Of a stretch of DNA of 64,000 nucleotides, positions 26,695-35,388 are shown one piece after another. The position numbers were made by a program, and so were the translations under genes. The DNA comes from Nitrospira sp. (GTDB lineage Bacteria > Nitrospirota > Nitrospiria > Nitrospirales > Nitrospiraceae): assembly GCA_022226955.1 (NCBI GenBank), contig CP092079.1, positions 2,280,984 through 2,344,983 of the forward strand, written 5' to 3'. How positions within the stretch are numbered: the first letter of the stretch is position 1; every line of letters begins with the position of its first letter. Under the pieces are notes generated by a model. That model had not been told where the DNA came from. It saw only the letters and a program-made list of their open reading frames with translations, and did not search any database.

Positions 26695-27993
26695 TCAGGA
26701 ATGGGCGCCCACGGCGGCCGGCTTGAACGGGCATCGCTGCAGCCGAAGATGCTCTTCATACTCTTGTCGGAAGAGCTTCACGCTGCTCTGCACGAGCACC
26801 GCGGCGCCGGTCACCAACGTACAGTACCCCGTTCCCTTCACAAAGCCACAGAGCTGCAAGAGACTGTCCATGTCCTTTTGCGTGCCCTGTCCCTCTTCAA
26901 TCTTCGCCATGAGCGTCGCCAGATTATTCGTTCCCATCCGGCAGGGCGGACATTGTCCGCAACTCTCGCCCTTAAAGAAGTTGGAATATTTCAGCGTCGC
27001 GGCAACCATGCAGGTCGCATCATCAATCACAATCGTTCCCGCGCTGCCTAATCCCGTTCCAGCCTTCTTGAGCGAATCGAAATCCATCTGCAAATCCAGC
27101 TGATCGGCCGTGACCATCGAGAACGCCGGCCCGCCAGGAAACACCGCCTTGATCTGCCGACCGCCCGCGACGCCGCCGCCGCATTTCTCGATCAACTCAC
27201 GGATGGTCACGCCCATTGGCATTTCATAAACTCCGGGACGATTCACTGAACCGCTCAGCGAAAACATCATCGTGCCGGGACATTTCTCCGTACCGACTTG
27301 CGTAAACCAGGCCGCGCCCTTGTACAAAATTCTCGGGATATTGCAGAGAGTCTCCACATTATTGACCAGCGTCGGCTTCCCGTAGAGACCAAAATCCGTC
27401 GGGTAAAACGGCGGCTTCTGCCGAGGCATCGCCGGACGGCCCTGCATCGACTCCAGCATCGCCGTCTCTTCGCCTGCCACGTAGCTTCCATAGCCGTCGA
27501 AGACCTGCAGCTCGATATCGTAGCCCTTTCCAAGCACGTTTTTCCCGACAAACCCTCGCGCCTGAGCCTGGGCGAGCGCTTTTTTCAGATTCTCCCGCTC
27601 TTCTTCATACTCATGATTCACATAAATGAACGCCGCTTTCGCCTGAACGGTATGCGCGGCAATCAAACAACCTTCGATCAACTGATGCGGAAGCGTTTTG
27701 AGCAAATACCGATCTTTGAACGTGCCCGGCTCATGCTCGCCCGCATTGCAGACGAAGTAGTGTTCTTTCACACGGTGATTCAATACCTTGTCCCATTTAA
27801 CCCCGGTCGGGAATCCGGCGCCGCCACGCCCTCGCAACCCGGCCTTCTTCAATTCAGCCACGACATCGTCGGCTTTTAAGCCGTCGATGCACCGCTTCCA
27901 CGCCTCGTAGCCCCCCACCTTGAGATAGCCTTCAATCTCCCAGGGAGCCCCTTCAAGCTTCTGGACTAGACGGGGGTCAGTCGCAATGGGCAT
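26695..27993 (-). CDS. nuoF: NuoF-like NADH-binding flavoprotein
   Basis: A 432-residue complex I 51 kDa-type subunit. It has the NADH/FMN region GLRGRGGAGFPTGVKW and CNAGEHEPGTFKDR, an SLBB segment (VIRELIEKCGGGV-like) and a C-terminal 4Fe-4S site (ESCGQCPPCRMG plus Cys in LLQLCGF). It is not with nuoE or nuoG here but with a ferredoxin and an Fe-S carrier. It may form a soluble NADH:ferredoxin oxidoreductase or pair with subunits elsewhere. The ATG at 27993 has GAAGGA 6 bases upstream; one two codons earlier is possible. Confidence 0.9.
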   Translation of the reverse strand: MPIATDPRLVQKLEGAPWEIEGYLKVGGYEAWKRCIDGLKADDVVAELKKAGLRGRGGAGFPTGVKWDKVLNHRVKEHYFVCNAGEHEPGTFKDRYLLKTLPHQLIEGCLIAAHTVQAKAAFIYVNHEYEEERENLKKALAQAQARGFVGKNVLGKGYDIELQVFDGYGSYVAGEETAMLESMQGRPAMPRQKPPFYPTDFGLYGKPTLVNNVETLCNIPRILYKGAAWFTQVGTEKCPGTMMFSLSGSVNRPGVYEMPMGVTIRELIEKCGGGVAGGRQIKAVFPGGPAFSMVTADQLDLQMDFDSLKKAGTGLGSAGTIVIDDATCMVAATLKYSNFFKGESCGQCPPCRMGTNNLATLMAKIEEGQGTQKDMDSLLQLCGFVKGTGYCTLVTGAAVLVQSSVKLFRQEYEEHLRLQRCPFKPAAVGAHS

Positions 27994-28150
27994 AGACATT
28001 CCTTCGAAAAAATCCGCGAGTTTAGAATCCGTACTATACGGCTGACCACGCGCCGCCGTCAAGGCAACTCATGGGGAATAGGCCTGAATCTCAAACAGTT
28101 AGGACAAGGGCCCTATGGCGATATAGGCCTGAGGAACCAGGCCGCCGGCA

Positions 28151-28196
28151 GGGGAAAAGCCTGTTCGCCGTCAAGAAGTTTCCTGCCGGCGAACAG
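28151..28196 (-). terminator. Terminator after the PuuD-like gene
   Basis: CTGTTCGCCG (28161-28170) pairs with CGGCGAACAG (28187-28196), and on the minus strand GCTTTTCCCC follows. GCCGGCAGG next to it can instead pair with the overlapping CCTGCCGGC, so two exclusive folds are possible upstream of nuoF. Confidence 0.5.
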
Positions 28197-28209
28197 ACGA
28201 TCAGAGACT

Positions 28210-28797
28210 CTACTTGAAGTGACTCCCCGCCCCCATGAAGAACAACATGGGAATCGAGAGCAGCACGTTGACACGGGACGCATAGAGCGCGGTCTTTCCC
28301 CAGCCCGCCATCTCGGCCGGCGCCGGAGTCCCTTGCGCCGCTGCCGTCACCGCCGCAATGATCTTCTTCTGATTGGGCCAGATGATCGCATGGACATTAA
28401 CCATCATAATGATGCCCAACAACCCGCCGATGCCCAACGCCATCGCTCCAGTCCCGCCCTTGGCATACAGATAAAAATACAGCCCAATCCCCGCCAGCAC
28501 CGTCACCGTCGCGCCATGGCGAAACCAGTTGAGCGCTAACGGCATCAGCTTCGGAATCACGATGTTTTTCGTGGGCCCATCCAGGCTTTTTAGAAACGCG
28601 GCGTTGACCAGATTAAAGAAATACAGCAACCCGATCCACGTGATGCCTGCAAGGAAATGCACCCAACGCATGACCATGCCAACCCAATCGACCTCACTGG
28701 CGCCGATTCCCGACATGCCGAGAAACAGCCCTATCAACACAACGGCCAGCGCGAATCCCGCGCCAATCGTTTGCATCGGATCTTCAAGAAATTTCAT
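28210..28797 (-). CDS. PuuD-like integral membrane protein
   Basis: A 195-residue membrane protein with about five helices, including MVMRWVHFLAGITWIGLLYFFNLVNAAFL, GATVTVLAGIGLYFYLY and IMMVNVHAIIWPNQKKII. These blocks match the membrane domain of urate hydroxylase PuuD, which lacks a haem domain here. Conserved His residues in RWVHFLAG, NWFRHGA and VNVHAIIW suggest haem or quinone binding. In nitrifiers such proteins occur without purine degradation genes, so urate is unlikely as substrate. GGGGAGG precedes the ATG at 28797. Confidence 0.82.
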   Translation of the reverse strand: MKFLEDPMQTIGAGFALAVVLIGLFLGMSGIGASEVDWVGMVMRWVHFLAGITWIGLLYFFNLVNAAFLKSLDGPTKNIVIPKLMPLALNWFRHGATVTVLAGIGLYFYLYAKGGTGAMALGIGGLLGIIMMVNVHAIIWPNQKKIIAAVTAAAQGTPAPAEMAGWGKTALYASRVNVLLSIPMLFFMGAGSHFK

Positions 28798-28894
28798 CGC
28801 GTCCTCCCCTCACACGGTTTATTGTCCGGCCGCACACTGCCCTGCAGCCCACTCAAAATTGCCACGCCACCGGCACGATACCGGCGCACTGACA

Positions 28895-29833
28895 CTATGC
28901 CATCAATCGATCGACATTCGCGCACAACTCCCGAACGGCCGTTGCGGACGCATCCAGCGCCGCCCGCTCGTCCGCCGTCAAATCGTACTCGACAATCTGC
29001 TCGGCTCCGCCGCGGCCCAATTTCACCGGCACCCCGACAATGACATTCTTCAACCCATATTCGCCTTCACACAGCACCGCGGAGGGAAGCACGCGCTTCT
29101 GATCCTGCATCATGGCATCGACCATATCGACGGCCGACGCCGACGGCGCGTAGAACGCGCTGCCGGTTTTCAGCAGTCCCACGATCTCAGCCCCTCCCTC
29201 ACGCGTGCGCTTCACAATCGCATCGAGCCGGTCCTTGGCGATCAGCTCCGACACCGGCTTCCCCTTGACCGTCGTGTGGCGAGGCAGCGGCACCATTGTA
29301 TCGCCATGGCCGCCCAACACCATTGCTTCGACATCCGGCCCCGGCACATTCAATTCGCTCGCAATAAACGCACGCATGCGCGCCGAATCGAGCACGCCCG
29401 CCATGCCGATGACCCGCGACTTGGGAAACTTGCTGACCTTCAACGCCACATGCACCATGGCGTCCAGCGGGTTGGTCACGAGCAAAAGGATCACCTCGGG
29501 CGAACGGGCAACCAGCTCCTTCACCACCGATTGCACGATCTTGGCATTCGTCGCCAGCAATTCGTCCCGGCTCATACCCGGCTTTCGCGCGATTCCCGAC
29601 GTGATGACCGCCACCGACGATCCAGCCGTTTCCTCATATCCATTGGTCCCGACCACGCGGGTGCTATAACCACACACCGGCCCGGCCTGCGCCATGTCGA
29701 GCGCCTTTCCCTGCGGAACGCCTTCGACAATATCGACCAGCACCACATCGTACCGGTCCCGCTCGGCTAACCGTTGCGCCGCCGTCCCACCCACATTGCC
29801 CGCGCCTACCACCGTAATCTTCGGTCGCTTCAT
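28895..29833 (-). CDS. mdh: Malate dehydrogenase (LDH-like type)
   Basis: A 312-residue NAD-dependent enzyme interconverting malate and oxaloacetate, used in the oxidative or reductive TCA cycle. It has the Rossmann motif GAGNVGGT, substrate and loop residues [26 protein letters not shown], and catalytic His in [12 protein letters not shown]. Of three adjacent starts, the ATG at 29833 has GAGG 7 bases upstream. A long inverted-repeat element (29888-30006) lies just before its promoter region. Confidence 0.95.
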   Translation of the reverse strand: MKRPKITVVGAGNVGGTAAQRLAERDRYDVVLVDIVEGVPQGKALDMAQAGPVCGYSTRVVGTNGYEETAGSSVAVITSGIARKPGMSRDELLATNAKIVQSVVKELVARSPEVILLLVTNPLDAMVHVALKVSKFPKSRVIGMAGVLDSARMRAFIASELNVPGPDVEAMVLGGHGDTMVPLPRHTTVKGKPVSELIAKDRLDAIVKRTREGGAEIVGLLKTGSAFYAPSASAVDMVDAMMQDQKRVLPSAVLCEGEYGLKNVIVGVPVKLGRGGAEQIVEYDLTADERAALDASATAVRELCANVDRLMA

Positions 29834-29887
29834 CATCACACCTCAGCTTCTAAGTCTTGTCCGCTTCTCTCCCTACTCTCTATTCCC

Positions 29888-30006
29888 TTGAGGGGTTCAG
29901 CGCATCCTTCACTGCGCGCATGCACCGAGCGCCGCCCGCAACAGCTCTTCCATCAATCAATCTCGCGCGCGGGGCGCGAGCACAAAGGATGCGCTGAACC
30001 CCTCAA
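29888..30006 (-). repeat. Hairpin repeat copy A (gene-specific arms, conserved loop boxes)
   Basis: Perfect 22 bp inverted arms at 29888-29909 and 29985-30006 enclose 75 bases. The right arm contains the stop codon of the gene at 30003. Read in that gene's direction, the loop has a GTGCTCGCGCC box near the first arm and GGCGCTCGGTGCATGCGCGC before the second. The boxes recur in copies B, C and D; the arm sequence does not. Confidence 0.85.
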
Positions 30007-30413
30007 TGCCCGCCCTCGTGCTCCGTCCAACCCGCCACCTTGAAATTGATCGTGCAGACGAAATTATCGCCGTCGTAGAAATTGACCTTGATCTTCTTCT
30101 TGCCGTAGGTCGCAGCCAAAAAGGTTTCTGGATTATCCACCAACGCCTGATAGCCGCCTGCCGGATATTCCCCAAGGTCGTGGAACACCACGATCATGCC
30201 GACTTTCACCTCTTGCAGTACCTTGGCCCAACAACGTGGATAGACTTCCCAGAACTTGGCCTCAATCATATCCTTCGTCGGCTCCGGACGGTCTTCGCCT
30301 GGATTCACCGGCTGGGCAAACTTCGCCAGCCGGCGCACATAGGGGTACTGGTGTCCGGTAAATAATTTATAGAGCCAGGGCGGCACCACTGGCCGTGCAG
30401 ATGTATCGGACAT
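30003..30413 (-). CDS. Conserved hypothetical protein after the VWA gene
   Basis: A 136-residue soluble protein that I do not recognise. It begins MSDTSARPVVPPWLYKLFTG, has an aromatic-rich middle (FWEVYPRCWAKVLQEV, VVFHDLGEYPAGGYQAL) and ends in a beta-rich basic segment and EHEGGH. It starts 4 bases after the CbbO/NorD-like gene, so it is almost certainly in the same operon and may work with it. Its stop codon lies in the arm of hairpin repeat A. Confidence 0.75.
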   Translation of the reverse strand: MSDTSARPVVPPWLYKLFTGHQYPYVRRLAKFAQPVNPGEDRPEPTKDMIEAKFWEVYPRCWAKVLQEVKVGMIVVFHDLGEYPAGGYQALVDNPETFLAATYGKKKIKVNFYDGDNFVCTINFKVAGWTEHEGGH

Positions 30414-30417
30414 AACG

Positions 30418-33400
30418 TTACGTCGTCAATCGTTGATAAATTCGTGGCAACCGGGCCGGCAACGACTCCACCCGGTCGATCACGGCAAACCGCACATCGC
30501 CATACATGCGCCGAAGATACGCATCGGCCTCCCGGTCGATCGTGACACAGAAGGGATTGATCCCGGCCTGCCGGGCCTCGCGCAGCGCGACCTTCGTGTC
30601 TTCGAGCGAATAGTCATCTTTATAGTCCCCATCGAGCGGACGTCCGTCGCTGACCAATACGAGCAGTTTCGTCCTGGCCTCGCAGGCCTGCAATTTCGCT
30701 GTCGCGTGACGAATCGCCGCGCCGTCGCGATTTTGCTGCCGCGGGACCAAGCCGCCAAGCCGGTGCGCCGTGGCGCGCCCCAAGGGCTCGTTGAATTCCT
30801 TGACCACCGAGAACTCGACCTGCGCCCGGCCCTGTCCGGAGTAGGCATACACTCCGTACTGATCGCCGACCGCCTCCAATGCCTCGCACAGAAGTACCAG
30901 ACTTTCCTTCTCGATGTCGATCACCCGCCGCCCGCTTTCCAGTTGCCGGCTGGTCGATCCGCTCACATCCACCAAAAAGGCCACCGCGACATCCCGCTCT
31001 TTTTTCTCATGCCGGATATAGATGCGATCACTGCCTTCCATGCCCGCCTGCTGTTCCGCCACTCGGCGGACCAGCGCGTCGATATCCAACTCCTCGCCAT
31101 CGGCCTGCGCCGCCGTGCGCCGGAATGCCGGCGGACGAAGGCTTTCAAAGAACCGGCGCAGCGCGGTCACTGCGCTCCGATGGGTCGTCAGCGCCGCCTC
31201 AACCGCTTCATCCGACCCGGACTCGGCCAATTGCTCGACGACCTGGCACCACTGGACACGATAGTCCTGAATCGTTACATCCCATTCCGGATACCGAACC
31301 CGCTTCGCGCCCAGTCCACCGGTCTCCGCCAATAGCTGTTCTTCCACCGGCAAGGCCAGCAACTCATCGACGACGGCAGGCAACGCACGGCCACCGCCCA
31401 TCACGTCGCTCATCGTCTCGTGCCGCTCACCGCCTGAACTGTTCCGATCGCCGCCCTGCTCTTTGGAACCGCCGCTGCCGCTGCGCTTTCCCGCGGCCTG
31501 CTGTTCGGCCGCTTCATGGCCCGGGGCTTGATCTCGCGAAATAAACTCGGGATTCATCTCTCCCCGGTACACCCAATTGGTCATGGGGCGGTAAGGATCG
31601 CCGGTTTCTTCCAACCCCGTCGGCCCGACGCCTATCTCCTCCGGATTGTCCTGAACCGGGTCGCCCTGGATCATCTCGGCTTTGGGCTGTAGCAATTCCT
31701 CCATGCGAACATACACCGCATGCACGAGGCGCAGCGCTTCCTCCGCCGACGCGCCTGGCGCCAGCACCGGCCCGCACATTGACCAAAGCAAGGCCACTTC
31801 GCCCTGAACCGCACGAGGCACCGCCGACTCAACCGATTCGCCGGTCGAGAGCCGCAAGAGGCAATCGACCAACAGTTCTTTCACCGTCAAACCATGCGCC
31901 GGATCGCGTGGCGTCACCGCTTCTCCCGCTATCCGTTGAAGATCCCGCTGAAGTCCAGGGTATTCCCATTGAAGATGTGCCTCGACTCGCGCATCTTCCA
32001 GCACCGTCCAGAGATCTTGCACCAATCGGGGATGCGGATAGAGCCGGAACAATGCCGCCAGCGAGGCCGGTTGTTGCGCGCCACGCGCATAGCGCTCACA
32101 GACCGCCGTCACGACATCCTGAAGCGGTTCCAGTGTCAGCCGATAGGTGCCGAACTCGATATGCCCCGCCTCATGCGCCGCCATCACCAGGTAGAGCCGG
32201 ACGTTTTCATCGTACGTCTGATATTTTCTGAGCAATGCTGGAAGCGCAATTGTTCGTCCATCGGCGCTGACCGTCGCGCGAGCAGGCACATCCGTAACCG
32301 TTTCCGGGAGCGCTTGGATCTGCACATCCGACCCGCAAAGCCCCTGCACAAATAGTTTAATGGTTCGCGCCACTTGCCGGAGCGGCACACCGCTCAACGC
32401 CTGCTCCACCGATGCCAGCGACCGCTGAGACTCCAGCCCGAAATAGGCCCGGGCGCCGTCCACACTGTAGGCCAGCACTTCCATACCGGCTTTGAACCAG
32501 TTTTCAAATCGCGCAACAGCGTCGGCTGAAACCCCGATCATGCCGACAATCTCCGGGGCACGGCGCAGATAAGCCAGCGTCGCTACCGCATCTTGTTCGC
32601 CGAGCAAGGCCCCGTACTGCACGACTTTGAGCTGCCACTCGACCGAGGGCAGCGCGCGCAGCAGCGCCGGAGCCTCCACCAGCCAGGCAATCGCCGACTC
32701 CGGCGATTGTTCTGCAAACCCCGCCCCGAGGGATAAGACTTTGGGGCGCAGGGCCGGATGCTCCAGATCGCCAAGAATCGCCGGGCTGGTCCGGAGAAAC
32801 TCGATCGTGCCGAGATAGTCGGGCTTCCCGATGGCATTCGGTTGAATCAACTTCATCCCGAATCCAACCCACGGCCGGATCTCGCCCAGCGGAAGAATCG
32901 GCGCGATGGCGGCGAGTTGCCGGATATACTCCAGCCCCACCACCACATCGATCTGCGTCAGCTCCACGCCGATTTCCAGCCAGGGCTGCAACTGCTCTGC
33001 GGGAATGACGTCGAGAAGCAGCGGCGCCGTTCGGAGATATTCCAACGTGACGTTGGCATCCTGCTCGGCCAGATCCGCCCCGATGGCGAGGATCGCGCTG
33101 CGTACTTCCGGCCGATCCACCAGCCCCAGCATGCGCGGACTTTCCTTGAAATATTTCAACGCAGAGGCGCCGGAAGACTCCACAAGGACGATGCCGAGAT
33201 TGAGCCAGGCGACGACCGGCACGAGGCCGGCCCGGCGGGCTAATTCAGGCAGCGCCTCGACGGCGGCGCGACCGACCTTTTCCGACACATCGGTTAATTC
33301 TTCCAACAGCGACAACACCGCCGCCACAGGCTCAGGCTTACCGCCGATATGAGCAAGTTGGGCAACCAATTGCTCCGCCGACGCCCGGCCCAGGTCATCG

Positions 33401-33444
33401 GCCAACCGCTCGATCAGCGCTGTATGTGCGTGAGATTCCGCCAT
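30418..33444 (-). CDS. CbbO/NorD-like VWA-domain protein
   Basis: A 1008-residue protein. The first 330 residues are helical repeats with recurring YLRTAP/FLRTSP/YLRRAPEI units. A middle region holds a metalloprotease-like MAAHEAGHIEFG. A C-terminal von Willebrand A domain (about 820-1005) has the MIDAS motif DVSGSTS. CbbO/NorD proteins pair with the AAA+ CbbQ/NorQ to remodel RuBisCO or nitric oxide reductase; a CbbQ-like gene lies at 36168-36986. No RuBisCO or NO reductase is in the window, so the client is unknown. The start at 33444 is a plausible ATG with GAGGAC very close; it is not certain. Confidence 0.88.
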   Translation of the reverse strand: MAESHAHTALIERLADDLGRASAEQLVAQLAHIGGKPEPVAAVLSLLEELTDVSEKVGRAAVEALPELARRAGLVPVVAWLNLGIVLVESSGASALKYFKESPRMLGLVDRPEVRSAILAIGADLAEQDANVTLEYLRTAPLLLDVIPAEQLQPWLEIGVELTQIDVVVGLEYIRQLAAIAPILPLGEIRPWVGFGMKLIQPNAIGKPDYLGTIEFLRTSPAILGDLEHPALRPKVLSLGAGFAEQSPESAIAWLVEAPALLRALPSVEWQLKVVQYGALLGEQDAVATLAYLRRAPEIVGMIGVSADAVARFENWFKAGMEVLAYSVDGARAYFGLESQRSLASVEQALSGVPLRQVARTIKLFVQGLCGSDVQIQALPETVTDVPARATVSADGRTIALPALLRKYQTYDENVRLYLVMAAHEAGHIEFGTYRLTLEPLQDVVTAVCERYARGAQQPASLAALFRLYPHPRLVQDLWTVLEDARVEAHLQWEYPGLQRDLQRIAGEAVTPRDPAHGLTVKELLVDCLLRLSTGESVESAVPRAVQGEVALLWSMCGPVLAPGASAEEALRLVHAVYVRMEELLQPKAEMIQGDPVQDNPEEIGVGPTGLEETGDPYRPMTNWVYRGEMNPEFISRDQAPGHEAAEQQAAGKRSGSGGSKEQGGDRNSSGGERHETMSDVMGGGRALPAVVDELLALPVEEQLLAETGGLGAKRVRYPEWDVTIQDYRVQWCQVVEQLAESGSDEAVEAALTTHRSAVTALRRFFESLRPPAFRRTAAQADGEELDIDALVRRVAEQQAGMEGSDRIYIRHEKKERDVAVAFLVDVSGSTSRQLESGRRVIDIEKESLVLLCEALEAVGDQYGVYAYSGQGRAQVEFSVVKEFNEPLGRATAHRLGGLVPRQQNRDGAAIRHATAKLQACEARTKLLVLVSDGRPLDGDYKDDYSLEDTKVALREARQAGINPFCVTIDREADAYLRRMYGDVRFAVIDRVESLPARLPRIYQRLTT

Positions 33445-33568
33445 GTCCTCGTTTATCTGCCAGTGCCAATATTGCACCAAATTTGCGAAGTGGTGGATTG
33501 TAAAGGACGCCCTGGCGCTTGTAAACTACTGCTCATGCGCCGGATGCGCAGATGTGAAGGGAGACCGC

Positions 33569-34000
33569 ATGGCTGAGCCCAAGCAAGAGAACCTCGAAAA
33601 AATGTGGAAGTACGTGAAGAATTGCGCGGAAAAGAGCGGAACCAGCATGCACCCGACTCCCGCCGTCACCGAAGCGGTCGTAAAGGGGCTGGCGATGCAC
33701 ATTGAAGAGCTTGGCAAGCCGCTATGTCCCTGCAACTTTTACAAAGACAAGCAGGCCGAAGCCAAGCTCCGGCGATGGATGTGCGCCTGCGATGAGATGC
33801 AGATCTACAAATACTGCCACTGCCTCCTATTCGTCCGGGAAGACGGGCTGCCGATCACCGAATATCTCCCGGAAGGGCATGAAGGACGGGAGATCTACGG
33901 CCTCGTCACCGATCCAACACCGGACAAAGGCCGCGCACTGAGGCATAAGGCCGTTGCGACAACGGTTCCTCCAGGCGAGCCCACGCCGTCCAGCAAATGA
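33569..34000 (+). CDS. ftrB: Ferredoxin:thioredoxin reductase catalytic subunit
   Basis: A 143-residue protein with the full FTR signature: Cys53-Pro-Cys55, 16 residues, Cys72-Ala-Cys74, 8 residues, Cys83-His-Cys85. These ligate a 4Fe-4S cluster and form the active disulfide that passes electrons from ferredoxin to thioredoxin. The usual second motif is CPC; here it is CAC. No variable (alpha) subunit gene is seen, as in many non-photosynthetic FTRs. AAGGGAG precedes the ATG at 33569. It is divergent from the CbbO-like gene and its stop overlaps the next start. Confidence 0.93.
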   Translation: MAEPKQENLEKMWKYVKNCAEKSGTSMHPTPAVTEAVVKGLAMHIEELGKPLCPCNFYKDKQAEAKLRRWMCACDEMQIYKYCHCLLFVREDGLPITEYLPEGHEGREIYGLVTDPTPDKGRALRHKAVATTVPPGEPTPSSK

Positions 34001-34614
34001 CCACCCTGTGGCCAGGCCGGTGCCTCTCGCTCGGAGTAGCGGCACTGCTCTTGGCCAGCAGTATCGGCCTGAGCCAGGGTGCGGCCGTCGAATCGCCCTC
34101 CGCAGCTCTTCCGGTGTTCAATGAAAAGGAATTCCTGCCCTATAAGCAGAAAGGCCAGGGCACCGTGGCAGGCCAGGCCTTCCTTGGAGCCTCTTCAGGA
34201 AAGGCCATCACCCAAGCCGGCGCGCCGGTTCATTTGATCCCGATTACACGCTACACCCGTGCTTGGTTCGACCGCACCGTGAGGACCGCCGCCTGTTCAC
34301 CGCCGGGCGATTCACCAGTAGCCGATTCCACAGCGGCACCACACCCGCCGATGAACTGCGCCCATGAGGCTCTCCGACAATTGGAATCGGACAAGCGAAT
34401 TCTGCCCTATCTCCGCACCACCAGAGCAAACCCAACCGGCCACTTCTGGTTCACCAAAATCCCGGCCGGCCGCTACTACATCGTCAGCGCAATCGAAGGC
34501 AGTTTACAAAAAGAAGACGGACCGGCAGGCATCGCGTGGCTGACTATCGATCTTGAGGCAGGAGAAAAAGCAACCAACCTCGTCGTCACCGACTGCAAAG
34601 CCGGCCTGTGTTAG
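33997..34614 (+). CDS. Exported protein with carboxypeptidase-regulatory-like fold
   Basis: A 205-residue protein with a signal peptide (LSLGVAALLLASSIGLSQGAA) and probable cleavage near residue 29. The rest has the pattern of a beta-sandwich regulatory domain (VAGQAFLGASSGKAITQAGAPVHLIP ... FWFTKIPAGRYYIVSA). A central insertion has paired cysteines (TAACSPPG, MNCAHEA) and the end has DCKAGLC, possible disulfides. ATGA overlap with ftrB couples the two. Function unknown. Confidence 0.75.
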   Translation: MTTLWPGRCLSLGVAALLLASSIGLSQGAAVESPSAALPVFNEKEFLPYKQKGQGTVAGQAFLGASSGKAITQAGAPVHLIPITRYTRAWFDRTVRTAACSPPGDSPVADSTAAPHPPMNCAHEALRQLESDKRILPYLRTTRANPTGHFWFTKIPAGRYYIVSAIEGSLQKEDGPAGIAWLTIDLEAGEKATNLVVTDCKAGLC

Positions 34615-34664
34615 CAGAATACTCTTCCTTCTCTTTCACTAGGGCTTCCGTTGGCGATTGGTTT

Positions 34665-34687
34665 CACTGCGCGCATTGTCCGAGCAC
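34665..34687 (-). repeat. Hairpin-repeat half box B1
   Basis: On the minus strand this reads GTGCTCGGACAATGCGCGCAGTG, the second conserved box of the hairpin family, but without inverted arms. It follows copy B2 in the direction of the gene at 34818, just as the solo box at 48890 follows copy D. Both solo boxes continue with GAAACCAA. Confidence 0.7.
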
Positions 34688-34714
34688 ATCCTTACCTAAT
34701 CATCTCATTTAACG

Positions 34715-34807
34715 CCTGAGCCTGGAGGTTGTTTCCTTGCGCGCATCCAACGAGGGCCTTCTCAGGCCGCGCGTTGGGCGAGCATCGAAACAGCCTCCCG
34801 AATCAGG
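34715..34807 (-). repeat. Hairpin repeat copy B2
   Basis: Arms at 34715-34735 and 34787-34807 pair over 17 of 21 positions. The 51-base loop has ATGCTCGCCCAACGCGCGG and CCCTCGTTGGATGCGCGCAA on the minus strand, plus an internal GGCC hairpin. It starts 10 bases after the stop of the lipoprotein gene at 34818. It is the most diverged complete copy. Confidence 0.75.
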
Positions 34808-34817
34808 CCGCACCCCT

Positions 34818-35252
34818 TCACTCCCATCCACTCACCTCATAGCCCTTCTCGATAAGACAACGCACGACACTATCGGCATAGGCCGGATCGGGATCGGCCG
34901 GTTTGTACGCACCGGCCGCCATGCCGCCGATCAAGCCCAGCCCGCCGCCGGCGGCCGCGCCGATCGCCACACCGATGCCACCGCCGATCAAGCCGGTAGA
35001 GGCTCCGCCGGCGGCCCCGATAATCAATCCCAATACGCCGCCGCTGACAATGCTGCCGGTCCGGTTCACTCCGGATGTCAGCCCGGCCCGCTCGGCTTTC
35101 CCCTGACAAGCGGCAATATCCTGCTCCGCCCCTTCTTTCCCGTTCAGTTGCAAATGCTTATTCGACCGCAACACCGGCCCCGGCGCCGCACAAGCCCCAA
35201 GACTCACGAGCAATAGAACCGCAACGACACGATGAGCCACACGATTTCCCAC
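34818..35252 (-). CDS. Glycine-zipper lipoprotein (paralogue 1)
   Basis: A 144-residue predicted lipoprotein: basic start, hydrophobic stretch and lipobox LVSLGAC. The mature part has a conserved Lys/Gln-rich segment (NKHLQLNGKEGAEQDIAACQ), a long glycine-zipper region of GxxxG repeats, and ends IEKGYEVSGWE. Glycine zippers of this kind insert in or span the outer membrane. The GTG at 35252 with GGGAG 6 bases upstream is preferred; the longer frame would run through repeat copy C. It is a tandem paralogue of the gene at 35389. Confidence 0.83.
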   Translation of the reverse strand: MGNRVAHRVVAVLLLVSLGACAAPGPVLRSNKHLQLNGKEGAEQDIAACQGKAERAGLTSGVNRTGSIVSGGVLGLIIGAAGGASTGLIGGGIGVAIGAAAGGGLGLIGGMAAGAYKPADPDPAYADSVVRCLIEKGYEVSGWE

Positions 35253-35290
35253 AATCCTCTCCCTTCCCCACTTTTCCTTTTCTCTCTTGG

Positions 35291-35380
35291 CTTCCGGTAC
35301 CGATGGATTCACTGCGCGCATTGACCGAGCACATTCGGATCGTGCGCGGGCAGCGAGCAAGAATCCATCAGTACCGGAAG
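35291..35380 (-). repeat. Hairpin repeat copy C
   Basis: Arms CTTCCGGTACCGATGGATTC (35291-35310) and GAATCCATCAGTACCGGAAG (35361-35380) pair over 19 of 20 positions, the exception being a G-U pair in the gene's RNA. The 50-base loop on the minus strand has TTGCTCGCTGCCCGCGCAC and TGTGCTCGGTCAATGCGCGC. It starts 8 bases after the stop of the gene at 35389. Confidence 0.85.
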
Positions 35381-35388
35381 TCTCACCC

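Noticed and set aside
33443-33568. N-terminal extension of ftrB with two CxCxxC motifs
   Set aside because: The cysteines are striking, but the frame would start on the same CATG as the divergent VWA gene and has no ribosome binding site, whereas the ATG at 33569 has AAGGGAG and gives the normal family length.
35253-35360. Longer N-terminus for the lipoprotein gene at 34818
   Set aside because: It would be translated through hairpin repeat C and would bury the lipobox; the GTG at 35252 has a good ribosome binding site.
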